A stretch of DNA of 64,000 bases from Triglochin maritima. Its lineage: Eukaryota; Streptophyta; Magnoliopsida; Alismatales; Juncaginaceae. The stretch spans positions 15,900,542 through 15,964,541 of the forward strand of contig OY821791.1 in the NCBI GenBank assembly GCA_963682175.1, read 5' to 3'. The notes under the pieces are model-generated. The model was not told the DNA's origin, did not search any database, and was given only the letters and a program-made list of their open reading frames with translations. Within the stretch, counting starts at the first letter, position 1. The number at the start of each line of letters is the position of its first letter. Positions 1-13,600 of the stretch are shown here, piece after piece. The translations under genes were made by a program, and so were the position numbers.

Positions 1-930
1 AGGATCTGAATTGATATGCAAGTTGTGAAATTTGGATTTGAGTGTATTTGGGCTTTGAAAGGTTGAGAATTGAGAGCACAAAGAGTAGATGAATTGAGAG
101 AGTAGTAATCTTGTTTGTGTCTCTTTAATGAGGCTTATATAGGCTCCAAAGTAAATAGAGTCATTTGAGAGAGTTGGTGGAGTTTCAATCAATGAGAAGC
201 AAGATTTTACTTAAACCTCGGGTAGATATCTAAGCTGGTTTGGTCGACCGTATACAGAATGGTTGTCTGAAACATGAGTGCTTTGGTGTTCCGACATAAG
301 GTCAGATAACCATTTGCTAGCTCTAGAAATGGATTTCAATTTCAACCAATAGAGGTGTCGGTTGACTGAAATGGATTTGGTGCATTGTTTCACTATAACA
401 TTGAAGATTGGTTTTTCCTGCCTATGATAGATCAGTCTACTGCCGTCTGTTCAAATGACTGAATGAAACATCAGTTTTACGCGAATAGTTATGGCTCAAA
501 AGTCCGTTGAAAGGCAACGACTATATGCCACGAAAATAGTCGTTGCACACAAAAGGCTAAGAAGTAATCGGTTGACCGATAGGAGACCGATCGTCCAAAA
601 ATGGACAAGTCCAAGGGGCTTCGGTTGACCAAATGTAATTCAGTTTTCTGAGTGGATAGTTCCAGAGAGCATCCTAACAGCTACTGATGAAATTTTTTTG
701 GTTACCCGATAGGTGTTTAGTTGTCCGAACAAGGCCGGAACAGAATCCTAGTGCTCAAGTTTACATATGATCCTACAGACTCAATAAATAAAAATATTAC
801 AAATCTTGGTCCAAAGCTTTGTTACAATCTTCAGTCTTTGTCCCAATGCTCATTCTCTTGATTATCTTGATCAACCTATTACTATGATTGAAAAGTATAA
901 GTGTATATATGCAATACTTGTATATATATA
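1..930 (-). mobile_element. LTR fragment of a copia-type retrotransposon, reverse orientation
   Basis: Read on the minus strand this looks like a truncated LTR. A TATA-like core (plus-strand positions 134-143, CTATATAAG on the minus strand) lies downstream of scattered GGTCGACC-like motifs at about 239, 359, 560 and 622. The segment at 840-930 resembles 29,880-29,960, which lies near the 5' end of the LTR at 28,677-30,025. The window edge removes one end and the next LTR fragment cuts the other. It has no coding capacity. The boundary near 930 is approximate. Confidence 0.5.
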
Positions 931-935
931 TATTT

Positions 936-2737
936 AAATTTTTACAAGCAATTAGGATCGGTTCATATTTTTCAACAATTTTATATACAAAACTTCCTTA
1001 TTGTATTTCAATATATATTGTATACTAATTAACATTGAAATACATAAATTGGATCATACCTAGGTGATTATCAAATCATTTTTACCATTCGTAAGTCGGG
1101 TTGCAAGTCGGATCACCTCATAATCATCTCCAAGTGTTCAACAAACTCTAAAGAAGATTAGAGAGATCGAAACTAGTCGATCTCTAATTCAAGGTTATAA
1201 TCTAGCTAATAACCTCTTCTATGCTTCAAAGAATTTAATTTCTCAAGCACTCAATTAAAAAGAAGGATTTCAGATGGAATGATGGAGAAAATATGGAGAG
1301 GAGAAGGTTTTGCATTAATTAAACAAAAGAAGAGACGAGAGACATATTTATAGGACATCCTCAAACCCACATCATAGGTAAACCACTTATACATAATCCC
1401 ATGTTAATCTCTCCACTAAACTACATCATGTGCAAATCACTTTGCACATGATCTCTTATTTATTTCTCATCTCATAACTATCTTTGACCAAGGTGGATTA
1501 AATCCAACCATTAATCAACAAAAATCTCTTATTAATATATGCAAAAACATGAACAAACGGTTGGACTATTTTTCACTATTTTTGACTTTACCAAATTTGG
1601 ATTAATATCCAACAAAATTTGGGCTTTGGTGGTTTAGCAAATTTATATGTTATAATGTTGCATATCACATTATATCATATAATATATTTTGATATGTAAT
1701 ATCAAAACATTATACCCCATAATATATACATCTCATTCGAATATATTTGTTGTTCTAACCATGCCGTTATTACGACATATTGATTTTATTATTTTACCTC
1801 ATGTATATTATTTTATAACACATGAAACCTAATACATCATATAAAATATAGAATCACATCTCTTATTTCACAGTTTTGTGGTATGACCTATAGCAGAATC
1901 TAAGTTATGTTGGTAATGATATTAAACATTTAATATCATAAATTATAAGTGGTATCTAGCTATACATTATAGTTACTCAAATAACAAGATATTTTGCTTA
2001 CTCGAACAAAACACGATCCATTTAGTGATATGTAATATAACACTTGTGTCTATCCATTGACTCATAATATTACGAATATTATACAAAGTAGGAATGTGTT
2101 ATCTTTGTATTATATATTCTTTTTTCTTGATCTCATAAACTAATTATAAATATGTAACTATACATAGGCTACAATGTGCATATTATAATTTTTCTTTATC
2201 AGGGACCCAATAATATCATCACTTAAATGAAGAAGGACAATGATAATCTTTTGATATATCATCTTTTCCAGCATAAGTTATGTATAATCAACTAATATCT
2301 TTATCACTATACGTAGTGATAGTTTTTGATAATAATTAATTACACATTTCTCACGTGAAAGATATAGATCTTATCTTATGATCCAAAGACACAATGAAAA
2401 CGTTAATGACACAAACACAATTCCATAGTGTTTCATTTATTAGGTCTATTCAATATATGAAAGAAAAATTCTATATTTCATATACTCATGTTGTTAAAAT
2501 ATTTGTAGAGCTACAATATCCTTTAACCAACATGACAATCTTATCTCGGTAATTAATGTTACATGTTAGTTTCCATGACTATGAATTTTTTTGATTATGC
2601 AAACCATTATCTTTTAGAACTCTACGGTAAAGGACTAAGAGTCTCTTCCTTAACACTTCCAAAATACGAATACATTAATTAAGGAACAAAATATTTGTAC
2701 ATTCAATTCATAATAAAAGACATGTCAAAGAATACTT
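936..2737 (-). mobile_element. Old LTR of the same family as the element at 57,497-64,000
   Basis: Collinear similarity is visible by eye between 1,120-2,735 and 57,735-59,535. Shared blocks include the run around TTGTGGT..TGACCTAT (1,870-1,895 and 58,665-58,680), GGTATCTAGCTA, and the terminal TTAGAACACATTC. The LTR is read in the minus direction. It is followed at 2,738-2,843 by a short stretch that could be a polypurine tract and the last codons of a pol gene. The roughly 250-bp palindrome array present at 58,140-58,390 in the younger copy is reduced here to about 35 bp around 1,555. Confidence 0.65.
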
Positions 2738-2843
2738 AGAACACATTCATTTCAATTTCAACCTAACTAAATGACGAAAAGATAGATTCAAAGCATACAG
2801 TGGATCTGCCACTAATGCCCAATTATTCCACAATTTCAAAGAC

Positions 2844-4437
2844 ACTTGGCTTTTTGGCTAAATAATCGTTAATCCATTTTGATGATTAACTAACATATCA
2901 ATAAACACATGTAATATATCAATAACATCGCATGCATATATTGTATTTCTAACGTTTCAGGAACAAAGTATGGATTAAGACAAGAAATGAAGAGTAGATA
3001 TGTTTATATTTCTTGTACTTAGGCTATAATGTAACTTGACACTTGAATCATTGATGAATTGCATTGCATAACCCTTAGGGAACCTATAGAAGTCTCACAT
3101 TTAAGTCCATATCATATTGACTTCAATAAGACATCGACCAAACCTAGAAATTACCCTAGAATAGGATTTCATAGTCAAATCGGTCGACTAGAATTCCATA
3201 TGGTTCGACCGAAATTCAACAAACTCACATTACCCTTCTAAACGGTCGACCAGACTTTCCTTTAGTTCGACATATTCCTTATCGTGCCTTCACAGGCTTC
3301 TTCGGTCGACTATGTTACTTTGTCAAGTTGAATCGACCCTGTTCAACCGATACACGTTTCTTTCTCCAATCATATTTTGACACATGACCTGGTTAGAGTA
3401 TAAACCGGTCAACCAAATGATCATTTTGTTCGACCGATTCGTTTCCGTATTTGTCTTTAATATGATTGTTATATTTGTCGTATATACCAACGGTCGTATA
3501 CACATACTCACCTAACCACTATTTTAGATTTGGTCTATTGGTCAACCGAGACCTTTTATACAGTCGACTGGTTCATGAAACTCTCCAGCTCCAATTTTTA
3601 CTCATCATTTTCGGTCGGACCACATATCTACCTTGTTCGACTGTTAGCTCATTCCCATTGTTTCATCCTGACCAAATTCGCCAAATGGTCGACCGAACCT
3701 TTCATCTATTCAACTGCTCACTTAAGCCAATTGGTTTGACCATCTGCACCTTGTGTTCGGACGAACTCTTATTTTTCTCTAATCGGTCGACCGATTGACC
3801 TGATCCGGTCGACTGTTGGTGTGCAGATTTGTGTCCAGACTTTCACTGCTTTGTGTGTTCTTACACAACTCTTTCCCAACTTAATCCCAACGGCTAGAAT
3901 TAGTTTAGAGATTATAAATAGAGCTGAGAATACACTTCTAAGGTCACCAATCTTTCTCCAAACTCAGATATTCTTACTACTCACACTTTGCTCTAAACTT
4001 TCTTGTGGTCACATCTTCCTACTTAAAATCACTCTCATTGATTGCATCATTCATTTCAAGTTGCCAAGATTAGTTTGCTGAAGTAATTTCTTCAAGAGTT
4101 GTACAAGCTTCCGGAGTGAAGCTCTTCTCGGATTGTGAGAAGGTTGTCTAAGCTAGGCGGGGGTGTTTGCAAAGCTTGTGGTGTAAAGGCGTGATCTCGG
4201 CCTGCAATGGAGATCAGATTAGTGAAGGATGCGAAGTTGTTTAAGGAAGAGCAATTCGTAAGAGAAGACTAGGATCCCGTGGTTGGATCCAAACCTTTAT
4301 ACATCCGATGTTGTGGTTTGCTTCTCTCTCCTACACTTTTATTGTTATAGCTTTTAATTTGCAATTCTAGTTTAAAGAACTTAATTAGTCTATTCACCAT
4401 CCCTTTAGACTAATATTAGGGCACATTAGATCCTATA
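2844..4437 (+). repeat. 5' LTR of the 2,844-10,694 copia element
   Basis: It aligns along its whole length with 9,075-10,694, starting from TTGGCTTTTTGGCTAAATAAT. The U3 holds an array of GGTCGACC-type sites (3,178-3,815), then a TATA box TATAAATA at 3,913-3,920. It ends CCTATA, immediately before the primer-binding site. Confidence 0.88.
3178..3815 (+). promoter_or_regulatory. GGTCGACC palindrome array in U3, 5' LTR
   Basis: About a dozen full or half versions of CGGTCGACCG are spaced through 640 bp and end about 100 bp before the TATA box at 3,913. Examples are ATCGGTCGACTAG (3,179), AACGGTCGACCAGAC (3,240), ATGGTCGACCGAACC and ATCGGTCGACCGATTG near 3,783. Position and palindromy suggest binding sites for a dimeric factor, but no factor is recognised. 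Confidence 0.5.
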
Positions 4438-4488
4438 TTTGGTATCAGAGCCTTGTAAATTACATATAAACAAATTCATATTTGTAGC

Positions 4489-5720
4489 AATGGCCAAACA
4501 ACGCGAGGGATTCCACATCGGTAGACCTCCATTGGTTGTGGAACCAACTATGCATATTGGAAGAAACACGTGGAAATTTTCATACAATCTTATGGAGTTA
4601 AATTATGGGTGTTCTTTCAAATACCATACATTCAAAACAAAGAATTAGTTCTCTTGAATGATGATGAATTAGTCATGGTGAAGATGAATACTAAACTCAT
4701 GAACATTCTTATGTGTGGTTTAACCAAAGAAGAGTATGGTAGAATCAATGCATGTGATTCTGCATTTGAAGCATGACATATGTTAGAGAGTCATTTTGAA
4801 GGTCGATCATCCATTAAGGAAACTAGGATAGACTCATTCATGTAAAAGTATGAAATGTTTGCAATGAAACCGAATGAATCCATAAGCGAGATGCACACTC
4901 GATTTACTCATATCACTAACTCTTTGAAGAACCTTGGTAAGGTTTTGTTTGAAAGTGATAGGGAACCCACGTTTCTTCGACCACACTTTGGAATGGGAGA
5001 AAAAGTCTACGACAATTGAAGAAGTCAAAGATCTCTCAAAGTTGAAGATGGAGGATCTCATAGGAAGCCTCATGGCTTATGAGATTCAAATGGAAGAAAG
5101 AAGAGAGAAGGAGAATGATCGGGAAGGGTTTAGGCGGAAAGAGAAGCAAATTGCTTTGAAGGCAACCTCAGATTCGGAAGCAATCGAAGATGAGGAGACC
5201 GATGAAGATGTCGTTTTCCTAACTTGAAAATTTCAAGAAGTTCCTCTCCAAAAGAAAATTTGCAAAAGGGAGAGGAGAATCATTTTCGACGTTCACTTGC
5301 TATGAATGCAACAAAACCAACCATATGAAGAAGGATTGTCCATGGCTTAGGCCAAGACATTGTGAACGAAGAGAGGAAAATAGATATCCTCTTAGAAGCG
5401 AGAGGAAGGAAAGACCACGAAGAGATAAAGAAGAAAGTCCCTCACGAAAAGACAAAGATGAGAGGCCTAGAAGACGTGATCGTGATGATAACAAAAGAAG
5501 GGGTCATCGCGAGAAAGATGAGAATAAGATCATCAAGGACACTTAGGATGACCCAAGCTCATCTAAAGATTCCGACTCTGAGTGCTCTCAAGAAGAAGAA
5601 GCACACATGTTTCATGGCCACTAATGATGATTCCGACTCAAGCATACCTCCACCACCAAAGACAAGTATCAACCGTACGTGGTGGAAATTGACGATGATG
5701 ATTTGTTAGATGTGTTTAAT
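4489..5720 (+). pseudogene. copia gag remnant with CCHC zinc knuckle
   Basis: Pieces of a nucleocapsid precursor appear in several frames. A start MAKQREGFHIGRPPL lies at 4,489, a stretch equivalent to MEIFIQSYGVKLW at about 4,570, a helical charged region at 4,934-5,220, and a zinc knuckle CYECNKTNHMKKDC at about 5,300. In-frame stops and frame shifts separate the pieces, so no gag protein can be made. The Lys/Arg/Glu-rich tail after the knuckle (5,325-5,546) is typical of copia gag C-termini. Confidence 0.75.
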
Positions 5721-6204
5721 GAACTTGCTAAGCGTTATAAAATGATTTGTCATGAAAACAAACTAGGAAGAAAAGTGCATCTAGAACTATCAAATATGAC
5801 ATGTTAGGTAAAGAAATTGAAACACTAAATGATGAGATAAAAACCTTGACATCTACAAAAGAGAGTCACACAAATAAAGATCTTATTGCCAAGAATAAGC
5901 AACTCACAAAAGATCTAGAGAACTTCACTCTAGGAAGAAAAATGTTTGACATGCTTCTTGGAACCCAAACTCAATCCCCAACAAAACATGGCTTAGGATA
6001 CAAGCGAGGGAAACAAAAGAAACCCACATCTTATTTTGTTAAAATGAACAACTCTCTTGTCAAGAAAGTAAATTATTCAAATGTTTGGGTACCTAAGACT
6101 ACTCAAGTTTGGGTACCAAAAGCTAACCCTCAAGGACCCAAACAAATTTGGGTACCAAAGTCTTCACTTGTTTCCTTATTTGTAGATAAAAGCAAAGAGA
6201 AATG

Positions 6205-7508
6205 AGAAGTGGATTCTCGATAGCGGGTGCCCAAGGCACATGACGGGAAACTCCCAAACTCTATCAAACTTAAAGCCTAAGAAGGGTGGAACCGTCACAT
6301 TTGGAGACAATGCTAAAAGTCACATTGTCGGTATTGGTAATGTTGGCAATACTTTTACTCCAAATATTGAAAAGTGTTATTAGTAGATGGTTTGAAACAT
6401 AGCTTACTAAGTCTTAGTCAATTAACCGATAAGAACTTTCTATCCGTGTTTGATAAACATACGTGTCATATCATTTCTAAACATAATATGAAAACCGTTT
6501 TCAAAGGTTATAGGTCAAACAATATTTGCATTGATAACCTTAGAAATTTAAATGTTGAAACTTGTTTAGTTGCCTCACATGACAAAGCTTGATTATGGTA
6601 CAACTGTTGGGGACATATTAGTATGTCGTAATTGCACAAATTATCCAAACTTGAATTGGTTAGAGGACTACCAAAAATTGATTTAAAAAGGACAAACTTT
6701 GTGATGCATGCCAATTTGGAAAAACAATTTAAATTTTCTTTCAAATCCTTAAATGTGGTATCAACTTCAAAACCTCTTGAGCCTCACGAATCCTAAGTTT
6801 AGGAGGGAAAAGATATGATTTTGTTATTGTTGATGATTTCTCAAGATTCACTTGGGTTTGTTTTTAGCAAACAACACACGATGCTTTTGAAAGATTTAAA
6901 AGTTTTTGCAAATGTGTTCAAAAGGAAAAAGACTCTAACATAATCACTATTCGTAGTGATCATATAAGAGAATTTGAAATGAGTCGTTTCAAAAAATTGT
7001 GAAAAATATGGAATTGAGCATAGCATGTGAAAAAGGGCTTCCAAAATATTTAGGGTGCGAAGCCGCTAATACATCTTGCTATGTTTTAAATCGTGTCCTC
7101 ATTAGACCCATTTTGAAGAAAACTCCTTTTGAGCTTTGGCATAATCATATTCCTAAAATCTCTTACTTTAAAACTTTTGGTTCAAAATGTTTTGTCCTCA
7201 ATACTAAAGATAATTTGGGTACATTTGATGCAAAATCCGATGAGGCTATCTTTCTAGGGTATTCCGATAGGAGTAAAGCATATAGAATCTACAATAAAAG
7301 AACTAGTTATGTCGAGGAATCTCTACACGTAAACTTTGACGAGTTGACTTGTGTAGATAACTCATCTCTTGATGATGATTGCATGGATATCATTAGACAT
7401 GTATCATCACAAGATGCCACACTTGAGTCTCGTCCAGAACCTCCAAGTTCTCCACAAGAGGACAAAGAGGAATTTCCTAAGGTTGGACCTATAGAAAGGA
7501 TCATCTGA
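6205..7508 (+). pseudogene. copia protease and integrase remnant
   Basis: The aspartic protease region reads KWILDSGCPRHMTGN from about 6,205, the DSG active-site signature of copia proteases. The gag-pre-integrase region follows at about 6,380-6,700. Integrase core pieces run through about 7,040-7,500 (AANTSCYVLNRV, KTPFELWHN, FLGYSDRSKAYRIYN). Several stops and frame shifts interrupt it, including one just before the DNA segment encoding FGDNAKSH and others around 6,590 and 6,980. It is non-functional. Confidence 0.75.
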
Positions 7509-7539
7509 AGGACTTTATGATAGGAATGTCTCTCAAGGT

Positions 7540-8300
7540 GTGACAACACGCTCTAGAGCTCATGTCGTTTGTGAGTCTTATGTATTTATCTATACATTAG
7601 AACCCAAGAAAGTAGAACAATCATGTTATGATGAGTTTTGGCTAATGGCTATCCATGAAGAGCTAAATCAATTTGTTCGAAATGATATTTGGAAACTTGT
7701 GGAAAAACCAACTAACCAATCAGTTATTGGAACTAAATGGATATTTCGAAACAAACTTGACGAAGACGGGAATGTAGTTAGAAACAAAGTTAGACTCCTT
7801 GCTCACGGCTACCGCCAAGAGGAAGGAATAGACTTTGATGAAACTTATGCTCCCATTACTCGAATGGAAGTCATTGCATGTTGTTAGCATATGCATCTTT
7901 TATGGACGTAAAACTATTTCAAATGGATGTTAAAAGTGCTTTCTAAAATGACTTTATTAATTAAGAAGTTTATGTTGCACAACCCCCCAGCTTTGTAAAT
8001 GAAACCTACCTAAACCATGTTTTTAAACTTAAGATGGTTCTTTATGGTCTCAAACAAGCTCTTGAGCTTGGTATGAGAGGTTGAAGAACTTCTTAATCAA
8101 CAAATGTTTTTGTGTGGGTAAAGTGGATACCACTTTTTTTGTGAAATCTTATGATCGTGATTTACTTGTAGTACAAATATATGTGGATGATATTATATTT
8201 GGTGCAAGTAACCCGCGTCTATGCGAAGAATTCTTTAAGTCTATGTAGGGGAGTTCGAGATGAGCTTAATTGGTGAACTAATTTTTTTTCTCGGACTTCA
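7540..8300 (+). pseudogene. copia reverse transcriptase remnant, RNase H absent
   Basis: The RT N-terminal block is well preserved ([37 protein letters not shown]). Then stops and frame changes appear around 7,887-7,950. The catalytic block reads YVDDIIFGAS at about 8,180, followed by FFLGLQIK near 8,290. After that the expected RT tail and RNase H are missing. The remaining 8,300-9,070 is AT-rich, shows no recognisable domain, and ends in a purine-rich tract before the 3' LTR. Confidence 0.75.
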
Positions 8301-9074
8301 AATCAAGTAAACTCTAAATGTGAACTTCATACACCAAACAAAGGGTAAATACAAAGGAGAATGAAGAGTTCTATTGATAGGCATGAAAAAAGGTAATCGA
8401 TGACAATCCCCCGGTATGGGACTAAAACACATACCATATATGGACTAAACACAACCTAATCTAACACATGACTGAAGAATGTGTCATTTGGGGCCAAATG
8501 GACAGCCAATTGGCGGTCAGGATGGGCTTGATCGGGTTTGGTTTTGGGTAACTTGATTCTGACTTGATTTCTTTATGTTTGGTGAACCCGATTTGGTTGT
8601 TGATGTTTAGGCCCAAATCTAATTGCCAAAATACTCCTCATGATGGTGTGAAGCTTCTTGATTTGCTCATTGGTCCTTTTGGTTTACATTCAGGTCATTC
8701 TCTCTTGCATCTCAGACTATAAGTCTTGCAATTCAGTCATTTTTCTTGCTTTTAGGTCATTTTTGTGTCTCTTCTTCTCACTTGTTTTATTCCTGAAACT
8801 TAAACATAAAACTCGTTACGTAACATTGCTTAGGTTAAGAATAAATGATATAAGACACAATTATATGCATGATATGATGTCAATCATCGATTGAATAATC
8901 TTTGAATCCCATGTTCATGAGTATGCTTCTTTTTTATTATGCCAAAGGGGGAGAAATAAATACATGCATCATAGATAGGGGGAGCTATAAGATAGGGTGA
9001 GCTTAAAAAGATGATAAAACTTGAAAGAACATGTATTTAAATTGATAAGTTGTCATTATAAAAAATGGGAAGAT

Positions 9075-10694
9075 TGTTGGCTTTTTGGCTAAATAATCTT
9101 TAATTTGTTTTAATGATTAACTAACATATCAATAAACACATGTAATCTATTAATATCATCCCATACATATATTGTATTTCAAACTTTCAGGAACCAAGTA
9201 TGGATTAAGACAAGAAATGAAGAATGAAGAGTAGATATCTTTATATTTCTTGTACTTAATCTATAATGTAACTTGACACTTGAAATCATTGATGAATTGC
9301 ATTGCATAACCCTTAGGGAACCTATAGAAGTCTCACATTTAAGTCCATATCATATTGACTTTAATAGGACATCGACCAAACTTAGAAATTGCCCTAGAAC
9401 AAGATTTCATAGTCAAATCGGTCGACCAGAATTCCATATGGTTCGACTGACATTCCACAAACTCACATTCCCTTCTAAACGGTTGACCAGACTTTCCTTT
9501 AATTTGACTGATTCCTTATCGTGCCTTCATAGGCTTATTCGGTCGACCGAACCTTGTTTGGATTGTGTCAGTTTGTCAAGTTGAATCAACTGTTTTCGAC
9601 CAATACACGTCTCTTTCTCTAATCATATTTTGACACATGACCTGGTTAAAGTATAAACCGGTCAACCGAATGATCATTTGGTTCGACCGATTCGTTTCTG
9701 TATTTGTTTTTAATATGACCAATATTCTTGTCGTATATACTAACAATCGTATACACATACTCACCTAACCACTATTTTAGATTTGGTCTATCGGTCGACC
9801 GAGACCCTTTATACGGTCGACTGATTCATGAAACTATCCAGCTCCAATTTTCACTCGTCATTTTCGGTCGGACCACATCTCTACCTTGTTCGACTGTTAG
9901 CTCATTCCCACTGTTTCATCCTGACAAATTCGCCAAACGGTCCACCAAACCTTTCAAATGTTCATCCGTTTACTTAAGTTCTAGCCCAGTTGGTTTAAAC
10001 GTCTGCACCTTGTGTTCGGATGAACTCTTATTTTTCTCTAATGAGTCGACCGATTGACCTGATACGGTCGACTGTTGGTGTGCAGATTTGTGTCCTGACT
10101 TTCACTGCTTTGTGTATTCTTACACAACTCTTTCCCAACTTAATCCCAATGGCTAGAATTAGTTTAGAACTTATAAATAGCGCTTAGAATACACTTCTAA
10201 GGTCACCAATCTTTCTCCATACTCAAATATTCTTACTACTCACACTTTGCTCTAATCTTCCATGTGCTCACATCTTCCCACTTGAAATCAATCTCATTGA
10301 TTGCATCATTCATTTCAAGTGCCTAATATTAGTTTGTTGAAGTAATTTCTTCAAGAGTTGTACAAGCTTCCGGAGTGAAGCTCTTCTCGGATTGTGAGAA
10401 AGTGGTCCAAGCTAGGGAAGGGTGTTCGCAAAGCTTGTAGTGTAAAGACGCGATCTCGGTCCGCAACGGAGATTGGATTAGTGGAGGACACAAAGTTGCT
10501 CGAGAAAGAGCAATTCGTAAGAGAAGATTAGGATCCCGTGGTTGGATCCAAACCTCTATACATCTGATTTTGTGGTTTGCTTATCTCTCCTACACTTTTA
10601 TTGTTATAGCTTTTAATTTGCAATTCTAGTTTAAAGGACTTAATTAGTCTATTCACTCATTTTAGACTAATATTAGGACACATTAGATCCTACA
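9075..10694 (+). repeat. 3' LTR of the 2,844-10,694 copia element
   Basis: It begins TGTTGGCTTTTTGGC and ends GATCCTACA, giving TG...CA termini. It carries the same palindrome array (about 9,418-10,072) and a TATA box at 10,172-10,180 (TATAAATAG). It differs from the 5' LTR at many positions (substitutions and small indels), indicating an old insertion. Confidence 0.88.
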
Positions 10695-10699
10695 CACTA

Positions 10700-13600
10700 T
10701 TCCCTCATCGATGTGGGTCCCTTAAATTTGCAATTCACCTGAACAAGCATGCAACATTATCTAACTTGGGCCAAGCTGAGGTTCCTCTTTTCACAGGAAT
10801 GGGAAAAAATTCCCACTCTCCATTTGTTTGGGAGTCTCGAGAACGCCTTTGGATCACATCCTTATCTTGTTGAACACCGACGAAATTGATTTAAAAGAGG
10901 ATATTTCAAATTTGAAGATCGTTGGATTATGGATTCCGATGTCAAAGAAGTGGTTTCGAGCACTTTAGAAAGTGTAAACACCAACATACTCCTTTAATTC
11001 TTGGGCAAATCAAGGCAAAAATTGAAATGCACCTTCTTGAGGTTAAAGGTCGATCCCCAAACCAAAAACTACATAACCTGGAAACAACAATCAAGAGTAC
11101 AGTGGTAGATCAAAATACAATTTTTTTCATCGGATAGCAAATAGTCGGAAAAGACAGAACACAATCCTATCCCTCCAAATAGACAACAATATTACCTTTT
11201 CCAAGCATATGATATCAACACACATTGTTGACCATTTCAAAAAGCTTTTCAACGGGACTCAAGCATAAATGCCCTAATTGATAGGGATCGAGTCCTTCCC
11301 CATATGATTAAACACGCGACTTCTTAACTTTGGAAATAAAAAGCGATCTTTGCAATGGCTCCCCGGAAAGCCTCGGGGCTAGATGGTTTTAACCTTTACT
11401 TTATGCAACACTACTGGTACGAGCGCAAAGACGTAATAGAGCACTACTTCAGACATCTCCAAAATAATCTTATCCAAAAAAGAATTTGAAGATTTTAACC
11501 AATGCCTCATCGCTCTTATCCCCAAAACGTTAGGGTCAAAATCAGTCAAAGATTTCTGACCAATATCATTACTGACAGCTTATACAAAATATGGGCTAAA
11601 GCCCTTTCTTCACATCTATCGTGCGTTATAAACCCAATAAGTCTATCATCCCAATCTACTTTTCTTAAGGGGCGACCGATTGTGGACATGGTGATTGGTG
11701 CGCAAGAGGTAATTCACTACGTTCACAAAAAAGAAAAAAAATCAACAATCATCCTCAAATTAAACTTTGAGAAAACCTTCAACAAGATCGAATGAGACTT
11801 CTTACAAGCAAATTTGCAGGGTATGGGGTGCACTAGACACATGGCGCAACTAGATTGAACTATGTATAAAAACTTCAAAGGCCTCTATCTTGATAAATGG
11901 CAAACCAGAGGTCATTTCAGAAGTCAAAATAGGTTGCGACAAGGAGATCCTCTATCACCCTTACTCTTCATAATTGTTGAAATTTTCTTGTGCAATATGC
12001 TCAGGGTTGGGATGGAAAAGGTAGTGGTAAAAGACGTTATTATCGGAGATGGTCTGCATTTAATGAACATGCAAAATGCAGATGACAATGCTTTTCCTTC
12101 ATCTCGATGAACAAAATATCATTAATATCAAACACATTCTTATAATCTTCGAGGCCTTATCTGGCCTAAAAATAAACTTTGCTAAGTCTAGTATCGCTAG
12201 TACTCATGTCCCAGTAGACCTGATAGCAAAATTCCTATCAATTCGGGTTGCGAAAGAAACAACATTTTTTTCCAATATATTGGTGTACCTTTTTCCCCTC
12301 TACGAGGGGCCTACAACGGGTGGAACCCAATCATCAAGTAAATCAAGAATAAAATCGAAAGTTTAGCAAAAAAAAATTATTTATAACGGGTTAGATCACA
12401 ATGATTACTTTGGTCATCACACATATGGCTAGTTACAACTAAGTTGCACAAACACACCAAAAAAAGTGTTGTGAGACATCGACAAAATCCAGAAACACTT
12501 CCTTTGCAATAATAGGGTCGAAAATTCCAATGTTAAAAATCTTGTAAAGTGGAAGAAAGTGTGCATACCAAACAAATGGGGGCGACTAGGACTCCTAAAC
12601 TTATGGTACCTTACCACTTGCCTCAAACTGAAAAAACTTTGAGAGTATCTAGTTGGGTACTAGGGAGAATGTATGGAAATTATAAATTACAAATACCATA
12701 ATGAACAGAAGATTGGATTACTACAAAAATTGTCCCAACAAATCTCGCCCTTTCTAAGGGAAGTCACCACTCACCAGATACCTCCCAATGCTATGTAATT
12801 TTAGCAAGGTGTTGATGGGAAATGGTAAACTGATGTTGTTCTGGTTTGATGGGTGGAATAACAATGAAATTTTCAATCTTGAATGGCCTGATATTTCACG
12901 AAGTGCAAACATCCTTGGGCTTCAGTGACCATATTTGGGGAAACCCACCTTTGACACCAGGTTGGATCAAAATTTGATTCAAGGAACCCCTTTAGGAGGA
13001 GCAATGGTGGAGATTATACTCGACATTACTTATCTTCTCCCATACTCAAGCCTTAGACTCCAGATCTTGGAAATTAACAAGGAACGGTAACATAAGCACA
13101 AAAGGCTTATATAAACTATTCATTGATGGGGGATCAGGTACCCCTTGGTTAACAAGATATAGAAATCTTGTTGTCCGCCTAGATTACATTTTTTTGCCGA
13201 TTACTAAGTGAAAACAAACTCCTCACTAGAGATCAACTCATCCGAAGAGGTGCATTGGTTAATCCCATCTGTCTGATGTGTGTAATAGACTAAGAGATGA
13301 CATATCTTCTCTTCTTTTCCTGTGAATACGCAACACGTTTCTTGGACATAAGCACGCAACTACCTGAACTTAGAACCTACTAATATGTGCAAATCTGTAA
13401 TCTCATCCCAAACCAATTTGATTCCTGTAAAGAAAATTGGAATTGCTTAATTAATGCTTTCTTTTTGTGTTTGTGGTTGGAATGAAACAACAGGATCTTT
13501 AGAAACAAAGCAACAAGTTTTAGCAATATGATTAATCATTATCATTTTTTTTTGATCCTTTAGAACAATAGACATGTTCATTCAAAAGAAACGGTGAGAT

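Larger units (their letters stand above)
2844..10694 (+). mobile_element. Ty1/copia LTR retrotransposon, full length but decayed
   Basis: Two direct repeats of about 1.6 kb flank an internal region with gag, protease, integrase and reverse transcriptase remnants in copia order. A primer-binding site TGGTATCAGAGCC (4,440-4,452, initiator-Met tRNA type) follows the 5' LTR. A purine-rich tract precedes the 3' LTR, which starts TGTTGG at 9,075 and ends CCTACA at 10,694. The 5' LTR begins AC instead of TG, and I found no convincing target-site duplication, so the ends have decayed or recombined. The RNase H domain is missing. The gag style and the YVDDIIFGAS motif resemble the Sirevirus/Angela side of copia, but the lineage is not settled. 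Confidence 0.88.

Noticed and set aside
3466..4081. Overlapping plus-strand frames of 70-110 codons
   Set aside because: They fall in the U3/R region of a copia LTR and have no similarity to any protein motif.
10695..10699. Target-site duplication for the 2,844-10,694 element
   Set aside because: The 5 bases after the 3' LTR (CACTA) do not match those before the 5' LTR (AAGAC), so no duplication is claimed.
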